The notes under the pieces: model-generated
The model's input: the letters and a program-made list of their open reading frames with translations, nothing else
Told to the model about the DNA's origin: nothing
Databases searched by the model: none
Made by a program: the position numbers and the translations under genes
In this document: positions 28,718 to 38,640 of the stretch, piece by piece
How positions within the stretch are numbered: the stretch's first letter is position 1
Layout of the letters: the number at the start of each line of letters is the position of its first letter
Source of the DNA: Roseburia sp. 1XD42-34
GTDB lineage: Bacteria; Bacillota; Bacilli; Bacillales; Amphibacillaceae
Length of the DNA: 64,000 bases
NCBI RefSeq assembly: GCF_009917385.1
Contig: NZ_QWLJ01000005.1
Location: 124,001 to 188,000, forward strand
Reading direction: 5' to 3'

Positions 28718-29518
28718 CTAAGAGCGCATTCCAAAAAACTGCTTAATCTTTTGCATCATTCCTTTTTCTGTATCTAACGATTGTAAAGGAACCGTTTCAC
28801 CGAGAATTCTTCTTGCAATATTGCGATAAGCTATCGAAGCTTTGGAACTCGGTTTATATGCAACTGGTTCCCCTTTATTGGAAGCTTTAATAACTTCATC
28901 ATCATCAATCACAATACCAATTAGATCAATAGACAAAATTTGCAATACTTCATCGATATCCAGCATATCCCCATTTTTCATCATATGGTTGCGAATCCGG
29001 TTAATAACTAAGCGAGGAGGCTCTTCCATCTCTTCTTTTTCCAGTAACCCAATTATTCGATCAGCATCTCTTACACTTGACTTTTCCGGTGTAGTAACAA
29101 CAATTGCCTTATCAGCGCCTGCAATCGCATTTTGAAATCCTTGTTCAATTCCGGCTGGGCAGTCGATAATAATATAATCGTATTCCTGTTTAAGTTCAGC
29201 AACTATCCGCTGCATTCCATCAGCTGTGACTGACGTTTTATCACTCGTTTGCGCCGCAGGTAATAAGGATAAGTAATCAAAGCGTTTGTCTTTTATTAGT
29301 GCTTGTTTCAGCTTACACCTTTCTTCAATAACATCCACAATATCATAGATAATCCGGTTTTCCAGCCCCATGACTACATCAAGGTTCCTTAATCCAATAT
29401 CTGTATCTATTAAACAAACTTTTTTATCCATTAAAGCCAACGCAGTACCAATATTGGCAGTAGTCGTTGTTTTACCAACCCCACCTTTTCCAGATGTAAT
29501 AACGATCGCTTCACCCAT
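28718..29518 (-). CDS. minD: Septum site-determining ATPase MinD
   Basis: Membrane-bound ATPase that with MinC blocks division at the poles. 266 residues. Deviant Walker A GKGGVGKTT at 10-18, the switch region DTDIGLRNLDVVMG, and a C-terminal amphipathic helix (MQKIKQFFGM) for membrane binding. ATG with AAAGGAG upstream; it overlaps the minC stop by 8 bases. Confidence 0.97.
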   Translation of the reverse strand: MGEAIVITSGKGGVGKTTTTANIGTALALMDKKVCLIDTDIGLRNLDVVMGLENRIIYDIVDVIEERCKLKQALIKDKRFDYLSLLPAAQTSDKTSVTADGMQRIVAELKQEYDYIIIDCPAGIEQGFQNAIAGADKAIVVTTPEKSSVRDADRIIGLLEKEEMEEPPRLVINRIRNHMMKNGDMLDIDEVLQILSIDLIGIVIDDDEVIKASNKGEPVAYKPSSKASIAYRNIARRILGETVPLQSLDTEKGMMQKIKQFFGMRS

Positions 29519-30200
29519 TTAGCATTCTCCTTTCGAACCTGTTTATCTCTCTTCGTCTTTGAGAAAGAACCTGGAGCCGATCAATAATTATCTTATCCTT
29601 CTCTTCATCGACTAATCCACATTCCATGTACACACCATCAGATTCATAGTCTGGAGCACGACTTATATAATGTGCAATTCTTAATTGCATCGGGTTCATA
29701 TAAGATGCAACTATAAATGCTTGTTTGTCTCCATCAATTCCTGCATGAGCAATACCTCGTAGATTTCCCATGATAAAAATATTGCCTGTCGCAGTTACCT
29801 TTCCCCCAGGATTTACATCACCAATCAGTAATAAATCACCTGTTATATGTAGAACTTGTCCAGAGCGCACAATTCGATTCATTGCTTTAATTTCACTATT
29901 TTCCTGCCACTTGCGGACTTCTTCCCGAGGAACGACATCAGATTCAATCGTTTGAATGGTGAAGCGATTTTCAGCGGTAATTATTTTTTTTAATAGGCTC
30001 ATTTGGTCATCTTTTAAAAATCGATAGCCTAATTTTACTCTTACAGCTACAACTGGCTCCGTATTTGCAGGCCTGCTTTCATTCATTTTGTATTCCAGTT
30101 CCTGTATAGCTTTATCAAACGAACATGTATCGTCAATAAATAACGTGAGCCCATCTTTTGTACCTTTCATTGTGATTAATTGCTTTTTATCTTGTGTCAC
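29511..30200 (-). CDS. minC: Septum site-determining protein MinC
   Basis: FtsZ assembly inhibitor. 229 residues: N-terminal domain that acts on FtsZ, and the C-terminal beta-helix domain with the conserved GDLLLIGDVNPGGKVTATGNIFIMGNLRG region. The start is GTG with GAGGTG upstream. It precedes minD; mreBCD lies further upstream, the conserved mreBCD-minCD order. The gap 30201-30387 has no gene. Confidence 0.95.
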   Translation of the reverse strand: MTQDKKQLITMKGTKDGLTLFIDDTCSFDKAIQELEYKMNESRPANTEPVVAVRVKLGYRFLKDDQMSLLKKIITAENRFTIQTIESDVVPREEVRKWQENSEIKAMNRIVRSGQVLHITGDLLLIGDVNPGGKVTATGNIFIMGNLRGIAHAGIDGDKQAFIVASYMNPMQLRIAHYISRAPDYESDGVYMECGLVDEEKDKIIIDRLQVLSQRRREINRFERRMLNG

Positions 30201-30387
30201 ACGTCCACCTCATTCTATACATTCGAAAGATTGGAAAATTTCTTCAATAAAATGTAACAAACAACTTTACGCTTATAAAGCTGTTTTTTCAAAAAGGGAG
30301 AGGAATAGGATGAATTTCTAAATAACGTCATTACATATGACTCTAAAACACCATCTATCCACTTCCTCCAATTTTTCGAAACCGATC

Positions 30388-30927
30388 TTAAAATGTATTT
30401 CCTTTAGTTATTTGATCTTTTCCCCAGTCTGTCAGCTTTTTAGCAAAAAATGGGTATAAAAGGAGCAAGAATACCAAATTTGACCCTACTGTTGGCAATA
30501 AACGGCTGGTGAAGTAATCACTCCAAGCGGTATCGGTTATACCAACTACCGTGTAAATGAGATAAATCAGCATATCACTAACTACCAACCCAACAACACC
30601 TAATAAAGCCACTACTAAAATATTTCCATGCAGTAACTTTTTTAATCCATAGATCAGATAAATCGTACATGCATACGAAAACATATAAACGCCTAGTAAA
30701 TCCGTATAAACCATATCTATCAGCAAACCAAATATCAAGGCATACAATACAGAGAAATGTGTCCTGTCATTGTCATAGAATACAGCTATAAAAATAAGAA
30801 AAACGAATACCCAATGCGAAGCAATTAACAAATCTGTTTTTAATAAGCTTTCAGGAAGTAATTCCAGTGCAACACCTTCCAAAACCAAGATAAGTAGAAG
30901 GATAAGAGGCAAGTAGAAGCGTTTCAT
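30388..30927 (-). CDS. mreD: Rod shape-determining protein MreD
   Basis: Membrane component of the elongasome. 179 residues, five to six hydrophobic segments, with the conserved ALIFGLLIDMVYTDLLGVYMFSYA stretch. The ATG overlaps the mreC stop by one base (TAATG), which means coupled translation. Confidence 0.94.
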   Translation of the reverse strand: MKRFYLPLILLLILVLEGVALELLPESLLKTDLLIASHWVFVFLIFIAVFYDNDRTHFSVLYALIFGLLIDMVYTDLLGVYMFSYACTIYLIYGLKKLLHGNILVVALLGVVGLVVSDMLIYLIYTVVGITDTAWSDYFTSRLLPTVGSNLVFLLLLYPFFAKKLTDWGKDQITKGNTF

Positions 30928-31811
30928 TACTCGCCCTCCTCTTCTTCACTTTCTGGATTTGCATCTGTTTGCACAGCACGATCAACCACAATTACTTGGT
31001 TAATTTCGTACATGTCAGCAGATGGCTTTACCAAAGCCGTTTTTGTTAAGCCATACTTATCTGGAACTACTTCTTGTACTTTTCCAATATGAAGTTCTGC
31101 TGGGAATACGCCTCCCATCCCAGAGGAAACAATTAGTTCATCTTTCTTTATATCTTTTTTAGATTCTTCGATTATACGAAATATAAGATGTTTACTCTCT
31201 TTATCATATCCTTCAATCATACCGACAATATTATCGCCTTTTCGATTGATTTTTCCGGAGATTCGATTAAATTGGTCAAAGCCAGTAAGCAACTGTACAG
31301 TAGCAGAGTTCTCCGATGGGGTCATCACTTTCCCCACCATTCCTTCAGCTGTAATAACTGCCATATTCTTTTTAATTCCATCATTTTTCCCTTTATTTAT
31401 TGTAATCTGTTCCAACCATCGTTCTGGCGACCTTGAAATCACCGTTGCTTGAATCGACTTATAGTTACGCATGGAATCTTTCTCTGTAAGTTCAAGATTG
31501 TTTCTCAATTCATCATTCTCTTCTTTTAATTCTTGAGCTTCATAAATTAGACCTTTATATTCGGCAAGTTTCTCTTTTAATAACCGATTTTCCTTGTACG
31601 TATCTTTAAAATCTCCAATGTTTCCCGTAATATCTGTCACTACATTTATCGGGGCATGAATGATACCTTGCGCCAAACCGACCGTATCATTGACTATTTC
31701 TTCAATAATTGTTAGTTCTTCTCGATCCCTTAAAGAAAAACCAATTAAAACTACCAGTAATATAAAGCCAATTAACAGTATAAACAATCGCTTTTTACGT
31801 AAAAAAGACAT
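30927..31811 (-). CDS. mreC: Rod shape-determining protein MreC
   Basis: Bitopic protein that organises cell-wall synthases along the cylinder. 294 residues: one N-terminal membrane helix, a coiled coil (about residues 72-110, ELKEENDELRNNLELTEKD) and the beta-rich extracytoplasmic domain with ISRSPERWLEQITINKGKNDG and GMVGKVM. It ends in an acidic tail. GGGTG precedes the ATG. Between mreB and mreD. Confidence 0.96.
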   Translation of the reverse strand: MSFLRKKRLFILLIGFILLVVLIGFSLRDREELTIIEEIVNDTVGLAQGIIHAPINVVTDITGNIGDFKDTYKENRLLKEKLAEYKGLIYEAQELKEENDELRNNLELTEKDSMRNYKSIQATVISRSPERWLEQITINKGKNDGIKKNMAVITAEGMVGKVMTPSENSATVQLLTGFDQFNRISGKINRKGDNIVGMIEGYDKESKHLIFRIIEESKKDIKKDELIVSSGMGGVFPAELHIGKVQEVVPDKYGLTKTALVKPSADMYEINQVIVVDRAVQTDANPESEEEEGE

Positions 31812-31823
31812 ATTAACACCCGC

Positions 31824-32864
31824 TTACTCTACTGTAGGACGTGATGACACATACGGGTGGGATCGGAAATGCTGCATGTATTCCAGCGATTTACCAGTGC
31901 CAATGGCTACACTTTCCAATGGATTTTCCGTAATGAAAACGGGCATCTTCGTTTCATCACTAATTACCTGATCAATATTTTTTAATAAAGCCCCTCCACC
32001 AGATAAAACAATACCACGATCCATAATATCAGCCGCTAATTCTGGTGGTGTTTTCTCTAAAGTGTTTTTTACTGCTTCAATAATGGAATCTACGGTATCC
32101 TTTAACGCATTAGCAATTTCTTCTGCCGTAATGGTAATCGTTTTTGGCAGCCCTGTTAGGAGATCTCTTCCTCGTATGTCAATTTCCTCATTTACATCCA
32201 CTTTGCCAGCCGTTCCAACTTCCAATTTAATCGATTCTGCCGTTCGTTCACCGATCATTAAACTGTAATGTTTACGAATATATTGCGCAATCGCTTCATC
32301 CATATTATCGCCAGCCGTTCGAACAGAACGGCTGGTTACTACACCACCTAAAGAAATGACTGCAACTTCTGTTGTACCGCCACCAATATCTACGATCATG
32401 CTTCCAGTCGGTTCCCAAACCGGCAGTCCAGCTCCGATAGCAGCTGCGAATGGCTCAGAAATTGGAAAAGCCTCTTTCGCCCCTGCCTGCTTCGTAGCAT
32501 CAATGACAGCTCTCTCCTCAACCATCGTAATTCCAGAAGGTACACATACCATTACACTCGGTTTTTTCGCAAAATAAGAACGATTTTTCATTGCTTTATT
32601 AATATAGTATTTCATCATTGCAGCTGTTGTATCATAATCAGCGATGACCCCATCTTTCATTGGACGAATAACGGTAATATTTCCTGGAGTTCGTCCAATC
32701 ATATTACGTGCTGAACTTCCGACTGCTTCAATATCCCCTGTCCTTGTGTTTGTAGCTACTACAGTAGGTTCACTCACAACGACACCTTTACCTTTTAAAA
32801 ATACAAGTGTGTTTGCTGTACCTAAATCTATACCTAAATCCTGAGAAAAATTAAACAATCCCAA
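31824..32864 (-). CDS. mreB: Cell shape actin homologue MreB
   Basis: Actin-like filament protein that positions wall synthesis. 346 residues with phosphate loop [11 protein letters not shown], the block [19 protein letters not shown], and [15 protein letters not shown]. The start is TTG ([15 protein letters not shown]) with AGGGAG upstream. First gene of mreBCD. Confidence 0.97.
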   Translation of the reverse strand: MGLFNFSQDLGIDLGTANTLVFLKGKGVVVSEPTVVATNTRTGDIEAVGSSARNMIGRTPGNITVIRPMKDGVIADYDTTAAMMKYYINKAMKNRSYFAKKPSVMVCVPSGITMVEERAVIDATKQAGAKEAFPISEPFAAAIGAGLPVWEPTGSMIVDIGGGTTEVAVISLGGVVTSRSVRTAGDNMDEAIAQYIRKHYSLMIGERTAESIKLEVGTAGKVDVNEEIDIRGRDLLTGLPKTITITAEEIANALKDTVDSIIEAVKNTLEKTPPELAADIMDRGIVLSGGGALLKNIDQVISDETKMPVFITENPLESVAIGTGKSLEYMQHFRSHPYVSSRPTVE

Positions 32865-33009
32865 AAAAATCTCCCTTTCCGGTTTGCATACATATCCATG
32901 TTATGTAGCTATTTCTTATGATATTTTTAATTATCTCTTTTTCCTGTCAAAAAGTAAAACAATTGTCTTTTATAGCATGCGCTTCATGCATGCAAATATA
33001 AGCGTAACA

Positions 33010-33053
33010 AGCGCCACTTTCCTCAGCTTTACTGAAAAATGGCGCTACCTTAA
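33010..33053. terminator. Inverted repeat between mreB and radC, possible terminator
   Basis: AGCGCCA and TGGCGCT with an inner pairing of CTCAG/CTGA type. The T-run is weak on either strand. It could end transcription from radC before mreB. Confidence 0.4.
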
Positions 33054-33148
33054 TTTCTCGTCTATATAATTATACGAAAAAAAATGGAAAATAGATAGTG
33101 TTTATATGAGTTTTTTGTATGATAAAAGGAAAGCAGGGAGATGGAATA

Positions 33149-33352
33149 TGTTAAACCAGTCTAACTATCATTATGGCCTTTGCAATTTATATGCTACGTA
33201 CTGATAACTTTGAGTTTATTTCCTACCAGACATTTTTATTAAATGTCTTTATATTGATGAGAGAAGCCGGCGAATTTAAAGAAAGAAGGAAGGAAGGGTA
33301 TGGTACTAAGTGATAGCTGTTGCTTTAGTTTGTTCTTTGTTGCTTTATAAGG
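33149..33352 (+). pseudogene. Remnant of a DUF3953/YczI-like small membrane protein
   Basis: After a GGGAGAT site, ATG at 33149 begins MLNQS; a shifted frame continues with MAFAIYMLRTDNFEFISYQ and EFKERRKEGYG, the pattern of DUF3953 proteins (a helix, then NFEF.PY, then EF..GRK.YG). A further shift gives a short hydrophobic end near 33350. At least two frame changes, so it is broken. The rest of the 725-base mreB-radC gap shows nothing else I can name. Confidence 0.45.
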
Positions 33353-33590
33353 AGTCAAACCTAAAGGATTAAGACTCGCCTCAAAAAATACTTTCATCCT
33401 AAATGAAAGGTACCCGTCAGCTCCGCACTTCGGTGAGACCGAATAGTTACCAAGAAATTTAAGCGAGGAAACGAGAGCTAAATCCCGATTCTGTCAGAGC
33501 ATTTAGATCATACCCCTCCTTGCAGTAACTTTCCATGTTGATTTTTATGGAACAGACTTCCCTTCTACCATTTGACACATTGATTCTATT

Positions 33591-34262
33591 TTACAAATAG
33601 CCTTTTTCTTTTAACGATACATAGTTTCGGTTACCTATGATTAAATGGTCGATCAACTCAATGCCAATCATTTTGCCTGATTCCACTAATCTTCTGGTTA
33701 CATAAATATCTTCTTGAGAAGGTGCAGGATCGCCAGAAGGATGATTATGAGCGACAATAACGGAGGCGGCCGAGCGTTTAATGGCTTCACGATATACTTC
33801 CCGAGGGTGTACAATCGATGCATTCAAACTGCCTATAAAAATCGTTTGCCGATGAATGATCTGATTTTTCGTATTTAAATACAAAGCCACAAAATGTTCT
33901 TGATTTAATGACCGTAACTCTTCCATTACATAGTATGCGCCATCTTCAGGAGAGCGAATGACATAACGTTCTTCAGGTTGAAAACCATTCATTCGCTTTC
34001 CTAGTTCCATTGCCGCTAATAGTAATACACCTTTTGCCGTACCAATTCCTTTGATAGCTGTTAATTCTTCAATCGTCGCGTCATTTAGAAGTTTTAACCC
34101 CTCAAAATGCATTAATAATCGATTGGCTAAAGAAATAACCGATTCCTCTCTTGTGCCACTTCCAAGAAGGATTGCTAACAATTCTGCGTTCGACACATAT
34201 GCAGGACCATTCTTTAGCAGCCTTTCTCTTGGTCGATCATCTTTAGGTACATCTTTTATCAT
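33591..34262 (-). CDS. radC: RadC family JAB1/MPN+ protein
   Basis: 223 residues: N-terminal helix-hairpin-helix part (TAIKGIGTAKGVLL) and a C-terminal JAMM metalloprotease-like domain with HNHPSGDP (His172, His174, Asp178) preceded by a conserved Glu region. Despite the old name its role in DNA repair is not established. The ATG at 34262 has no ribosome site nearby; AAGGGGGG lies about 24 bases upstream, which would suit an ATA at 34278-34280 giving six extra residues. In B. subtilis maf lies between radC and spoIIB; it is not seen here. Confidence 0.92.
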   Translation of the reverse strand: MIKDVPKDDRPRERLLKNGPAYVSNAELLAILLGSGTREESVISLANRLLMHFEGLKLLNDATIEELTAIKGIGTAKGVLLLAAMELGKRMNGFQPEERYVIRSPEDGAYYVMEELRSLNQEHFVALYLNTKNQIIHRQTIFIGSLNASIVHPREVYREAIKRSAASVIVAHNHPSGDPAPSQEDIYVTRRLVESGKMIGIELIDHLIIGNRNYVSLKEKGYL

Positions 34263-34585
34263 AATTGGCGGAGTAGTTATACAGATCCCCCCTTTTTGTA
34301 AGATACACTTATCTTACATAGGAGTCTATTTTGGTACAAATCGTTAATTGTGAAAAAACACCTAAATATAGACTAACAAAACTTGCTTTTCACTATAGAA
34401 AAATAGGGATTTATAACAGTATTGTTGATTAATAACGCTTTTATCGTTCACTAGAGGATGTTAAAAATTTTTGTAACCTGAAAGATCTATGTTTTACAAA
34501 CGTAATAGTATTAAAATTAACCTTCATTTTTTTCCATCCCTACAGATAGAATTAGAACAAAGGCTAAAATTCCAATTTCCCATAT

Positions 34586-34760
34586 AGTGAATCTTCGATC
34601 AGTAGGGGCTCTTCCACTAATTGCTTCGTACTGTAATGGTACGACGTAAAGACCTCTTACAAATAGGGCATTTAGGTGCTGTTATCACCTACTTAGACTT
34701 GTCGCTGTACAGATTATCCAACTCCTGAAGCAGGAGTTGGACGGCACTTCCCATCTCCCA
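34586..34760 (+). repeat. Family A intergenic repeat, copy A6
   Basis: Nearly complete: GTGAATCTTCGATCAGTAGG, GTACTGTAATGGTACGAC, AAATAGGGCATTTAGGTGCT, CTTAGACTTG, CTGTACAGATTATCCAACTC. It contains a perfect 10-bp hairpin CCAACTCCTG-AAG-CAGGAGTTGG (34718-34740). Located where maf is found in B. subtilis. No gene in the remaining 34281-34818. Confidence 0.8.
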
Positions 34761-34818
34761 TTGTGAAAACGGAAAAAGGAAACAAACCTTCTGTTAGCGT
34801 TACCTGCTGTTTTATTCA

Positions 34819-35715
34819 TCATTCTGCCAGTGCAACAGTTAACTCTTGCCATAAAGATAGTAAATTCGAACCTACAGCTAGAGTATTTTCATTTTCCGCT
34901 TCGATCATAAGTTTATTTATAGACTGCGTCAATTCTTTAAACCGATCCGGAGCAGTTTCTATGATAGTTTTCCATTGTTGTTGCTCTGCTACTTCTTGAC
35001 GCTCCACCGCTTTGTGCCATGTATCGACAAATTTCTGAAGCCACGTTGCTTCATTTTTCGATAACGCATCTTTGTTTAAGTTTACCTTCCATTCTTTCAC
35101 ATAAATCTCTAAACCTGAAGCAGCAACCTCAGCTTTTAATTGTTCTGCATCATTTTCAGAAGCCGCAGCAGAAATCAACAAAAAATATTGGTTATCTTTT
35201 TTCCAAAGCAACGAAGGCAGACCTGCATCTTTAAATTTTGCCTGCCATGTTTGAGCATTTGCCTTTTCTGAAAAAACGCCTCCTTGTAACACAAAAGCAT
35301 GAAGCATCTCTGAATTTGCTTCAGCATCCTCCACAGCACCTTTTTTATCCTCATTGCTCACATCAGCTATAGCTGTATTGTTATCATCTCCATTCGCTTG
35401 GCGATCTTCATCAATGGTAACAAACATCTTTAGCAGTGTAATCCCTAGTAGTGAACCTATGATGAAAGCTGAAGCAATTGCAATAATTAGTGGTTTGATG
35501 CGCTTTATTTTCTTGGTAAAAACATGAAGTATGGAATCTTCTGATTTGGTGAACCTGTTGTCGTACGGTGGAACCTTCTCCTCTTCCGTGTCCATGAGCG
35601 TTGCGGCTTTTTCTTTCTTTGCAGTCAATTCTTCTTTGTTCAATGATTGGTGCAAGGACAGCTTTACTTGCTGGCCGTTTTTCCAAACTGTTATTTTACG
35701 CTTGTCCTTTTTCAC
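34819..35715 (-). CDS. spoIIB: SPOR-domain protein, SpoIIB-like
   Basis: 298-residue bitopic protein: about 73 cytoplasmic residues (KKDKRKITVWKNGQQVKL at the start), one membrane helix (about 74-97), an acidic linker, then a SPOR domain (about 140-208, FVLQGGVFSEKANAQTWQAKF). SPOR domains bind denuded septal peptidoglycan; SpoIIB helps septal wall thinning at engulfment. The call rests on this layout and on position near radC/mreB and folC, as in B. subtilis. The start is GTG with AGGGAGG upstream. Divergence from known SpoIIB is high, so a generic SPOR protein is the alternative. Confidence 0.78.
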   Translation of the reverse strand: MKKDKRKITVWKNGQQVKLSLHQSLNKEELTAKKEKAATLMDTEEEKVPPYDNRFTKSEDSILHVFTKKIKRIKPLIIAIASAFIIGSLLGITLLKMFVTIDEDRQANGDDNNTAIADVSNEDKKGAVEDAEANSEMLHAFVLQGGVFSEKANAQTWQAKFKDAGLPSLLWKKDNQYFLLISAAASENDAEQLKAEVAASGLEIYVKEWKVNLNKDALSKNEATWLQKFVDTWHKAVERQEVAEQQQWKTIIETAPDRFKELTQSINKLMIEAENENTLAVGSNLLSLWQELTVALAE

Positions 35716-35873
35716 AGTCTAGCCTCCCTGTTAAAGAGTACTATTTTACTCTAGCAAAAGACATGTAAAAAGTAAGACGAAGCGTGTCAGCTTTGTAAGA
35801 AATTGTTCAACATAATCTTATATTTTTCGTATTAACAAAATCTTGATCGTACTTAGAGACCGTAACAGAACTT

Positions 35874-35940
35874 TAGCAAAACTTGGCTTGTCACCAACTC
35901 TTATGGTGAAAGCCTTCGTTTTTCTTATACTATAAACCAA
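35874..35940 (+). repeat. Family D palindromic repeat, copy D1
   Basis: AAAACTTGGCTTGTCACCAA followed by TTATGGTGAAAGCCTTCGTT and TTTCTTATACTATAAA. GGCTT..CACCA pairs with TGGTG..AAGCC to form a hairpin. A second copy on the opposite strand is at 63364-63424. Confidence 0.6.
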
Positions 35941-35984
35941 AAATCCTTATACTTTCCTATAATGCAAACTAAACAGCTGTCTGG

Positions 35985-36165
35985 ATAAAGTGAATCTTCC
36001 ATCAGTTAGGTGTTTTCATTCATCCCCACGGGCTTGTTAGTGCCGTAATGGTATGGTCTAAAGGCATCGAATTAAGGCTGTTAAATGCTGTTTTTTTCAC
36101 TTGAATTTGTTGCAGTACGAAAAGATTATCCAGCTTAAGGACAGCATAAACGGGATAAAACGAGA
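35985..36165 (+). repeat. Family A intergenic repeat, copy A7
   Basis: Starts AAAGTGAATCTTCCATCAGT and keeps TTTTCATTCATCCCCACGGG, GCTTGTTAGTGCCGTAATGG and GTTGCAGTACGAAAAGATTA. The middle hairpin region is degenerate. It fills the folC-spoIIB gap together with D1. Confidence 0.75.
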
Positions 36166-36244
36166 AGTGCAGCATCCTATTATAAAAGCATTGCAAAAAC
36201 AGAAAGCAATTGTTGTCATACATACGTGATTTATAACAGTGCCC

Positions 36245-37522
36245 TTAACGCTTCATTTTCAGCAAGTAAGATCGGGCGATAGAAATAAAATAAAGTGAAC
36301 CTGTAACACAATAAATTATTTTCGGATTATTCATCTCACCTATTGCTTGTTCCCAGGAATTAACGAATTCAATCGAAGCGTTTTGGTGCTGTTTCAACTC
36401 AGATATACCTGCTGCCCTAGGATGGTGAAAAGTTGTTAACTGTATTTTTTGAAACCCGCTCTTCAATTCAGCCAACATATCATCTATTGCCTTATCTTTA
36501 AAAGCCGCAAATAATAGCTGGCGCTCTTGATGTGGAAAGTTATTTTCCAATGTTTCCATAAATGCATGTATTCCCGCTGGGTTATGAGCTCCATCAACGA
36601 TAATGAAGGGCTGTTGTGACACTACCTCAAATCTCCCTTCTAACTGAACACTAAAAAAAGCGTCTTGCAACTTATCAAACCGGATGGTAAATCCTTGCTG
36701 TGTTAATATTTGTAAGGCTGTCAATGCCAAAGAAGCATTTACTAATTGATGTTCGCCATACATGGAAAGTTCGAATGAAACCGGCTTTGTATTCCGTGCG
36801 TTCCATTCCATATGATTCCGTAAATTAGCCGATGTGATACGACGATACCAAAAATCAACTCCTAGTTGGAAAACAGGAGCTCGTTGCTTGATTGCTTCTT
36901 GAAGCACGACTGTTTTCGCAGCTTGCTGTAAATCCCCAATAACTACAGGAGTCCCTTGTTTAATAATACCAGCTTTATGTGAAGCGATCTCAGCTATAGT
37001 CTGTCCAAGAAACGCTGTATGATCTTTAGCAACAGTTGTAATAATAGATAGTATCGGATACATACAGTTTGTTGTATCTTCTCTACCACCCATGCCAGCT
37101 TCTACAACCGCAATGTCGACATGACTGGCAAAATAAAAAAAGGCAATGGCAGTCAGAATTTCGAACTCAGTTGGATCTTGCTGCTGTTGATCTAACGTCT
37201 GTACAGCAGGATAGACAGCTTTCCACACTTTCAAAAACTCTTGCTCAGAAATTGGTTCATCATTCACATAAATATAACCCCGTATTCCGTATAAGCTTGG
37301 CGAAGTGAACACACCTACTCGATAACCACTCGCTTGCAACCCTCGTTTCAAAAATGCAGAAGTAGAACCTTTCCCATTTGTGCCGGCAACATGGATCGCT
37401 GATAGTCGGCTTTCAGGATGATCAAGTAACGCGAGTAGCTGCGTCATTCGGTCTAATCCTGGTCTGATTCCAAGCTGGCTTCGATTCATGAAAAAAGCTT
37501 CTATTTGCTTCATTGTTTGCAA
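36245..37522 (-). CDS. folC: Bifunctional folylpolyglutamate/dihydrofolate synthase
   Basis: Adds glutamate to folates (and probably makes dihydrofolate from dihydropteroate). Mur-ligase fold: P-loop GTNGKGS (47-53), the folate block MGGREDTTNC, and the C-terminal Glu-ligase domain with VDGAHNP. 425 residues. Likely TTG start with AAAGGAT nine bases upstream; an ATG three codons in is the alternative. In B. subtilis folC follows valS directly; here two ATP-grasp genes separate them on the other strand. Confidence 0.94.
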   Translation of the reverse strand: MQTMKQIEAFFMNRSQLGIRPGLDRMTQLLALLDHPESRLSAIHVAGTNGKGSTSAFLKRGLQASGYRVGVFTSPSLYGIRGYIYVNDEPISEQEFLKVWKAVYPAVQTLDQQQQDPTEFEILTAIAFFYFASHVDIAVVEAGMGGREDTTNCMYPILSIITTVAKDHTAFLGQTIAEIASHKAGIIKQGTPVVIGDLQQAAKTVVLQEAIKQRAPVFQLGVDFWYRRITSANLRNHMEWNARNTKPVSFELSMYGEHQLVNASLALTALQILTQQGFTIRFDKLQDAFFSVQLEGRFEVVSQQPFIIVDGAHNPAGIHAFMETLENNFPHQERQLLFAAFKDKAIDDMLAELKSGFQKIQLTTFHHPRAAGISELKQHQNASIEFVNSWEQAIGEMNNPKIIYCVTGSLYFISIARSYLLKMKR

Positions 37523-37731
37523 TTATGTACAATCCTTTCATGAATAGTTTTTTATTTTCACATTAAGCCCTCGTTAAAAAAACGCAACTAATGAGTAACG
37601 TATTGAAAAATTATGTCGTAAAAATGGAGTAGCTATTCCCAACACATTAAGTTACTTTACTATTTTTGGACACGGAGCTATTTTTAATAACTGTATTAAT
37701 GATTATTAGTATAGCAGAAAGGAAAGAAACG

Positions 37732-38640
37732 ATGCACGCAAACGGCTGGATTATTTATAATGATAGTTTACCAGGTAATAAATTTATTGATTTTGCACAA
37801 TGGTTGGCAAATGCTGCTATCCGCAAAGGAAATCAAGTAAAAATCCTATCAAACAGCGAACTTTTATCGTTTTTGTCGTACGAAGAACTAACTCTTTTTA
37901 CCAAAGAGCAACCACTTTCTTTGCCAAACTATGTTGTATTTACAGATAAGGATATTTATTTAGCTAGACAGCTAGAACTACTCGGAATTAGGGTGTTTAA
38001 CTCTTCGGAAGCAATCCGTATTAGTGACGATAAAATAGCAACGTATCAGAAATTAGCAATGGCAAAAATTCCTATTCCAGACACCATCATTTACCCTAAA
38101 ACTTTCGCCCCTCAACAAGTGAAACATCGGATATTAAACGAAGCAATCGACAAATTGGGGTTTCCGATGATCGTAAAAGAAGCATTTGGCTCTTTTGGGG
38201 AGCAAGTATACCTTGTCCACAATGAGCATGACTTAATCAAGAACATTAATAAAGTAGGAACGAAGGCTTTTGTTTTGCAAGCATTTATTGCATCCAGCTA
38301 CGGTGTAGATTTACGCCTGCATGTAGTTGGAAACAAGGTCGTTGCAGCAATGAAAAGACATTCAGCGAATGATTTTAGAGCAAATATTACCGCTGGAGGT
38401 ACTATGGAAGCATATCAACCATCAGCAGTCGAACAGCATTTGGCTACCGCTGCAACTCGGTCTATTGGTGCTGACTTTGCTGGTGTGGACTTATTAATAG
38501 GTGCTAACCAGTCGCCCATTGTATGTGAAATAAATTCCAATGCCCATATTCGTAACATGTATGATGCTACCGGAATTAATGTTGCTGATTTTATCATAGA
38601 CTATATTTTAAGAGAGATGGAAGGGATAACAAATGTATAA
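37732..38640 (+). CDS. ATP-grasp (RimK-like) ligase, first of a tandem pair
   Basis: 302 residues. An N-terminal pre-ATP-grasp region (MHANGWIIYND, NYVVFTDKD) is followed by ATP-grasp motifs: KLGFPMIVKEAFGSFGEQVY with the ATP-binding Lys149, DLRLHVVGNKVVAAMKR, FRANITAGG, and the metal site CEINSN (Glu266, Asn268). These are the features of RimK-type glutamate ligases, which join an amino acid to a carboxylate. The substrate cannot be predicted. ATG at 37732 has AAAGGA upstream. Overlaps the next gene by eight bases; both face away from folC. Confidence 0.82.
   Translation: MHANGWIIYNDSLPGNKFIDFAQWLANAAIRKGNQVKILSNSELLSFLSYEELTLFTKEQPLSLPNYVVFTDKDIYLARQLELLGIRVFNSSEAIRISDDKIATYQKLAMAKIPIPDTIIYPKTFAPQQVKHRILNEAIDKLGFPMIVKEAFGSFGEQVYLVHNEHDLIKNINKVGTKAFVLQAFIASSYGVDLRLHVVGNKVVAAMKRHSANDFRANITAGGTMEAYQPSAVEQHLATAATRSIGADFAGVDLLIGANQSPIVCEINSNAHIRNMYDATGINVADFIIDYILREMEGITNV

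Noticed and set aside
33390..33500. Possible further T-box or family A copy downstream of the DUF3953-like remnant
   Set aside because: CTCCGCACTTCGGTGAGACCG looked structured, but no T-box core is present and only one short block resembles family A.
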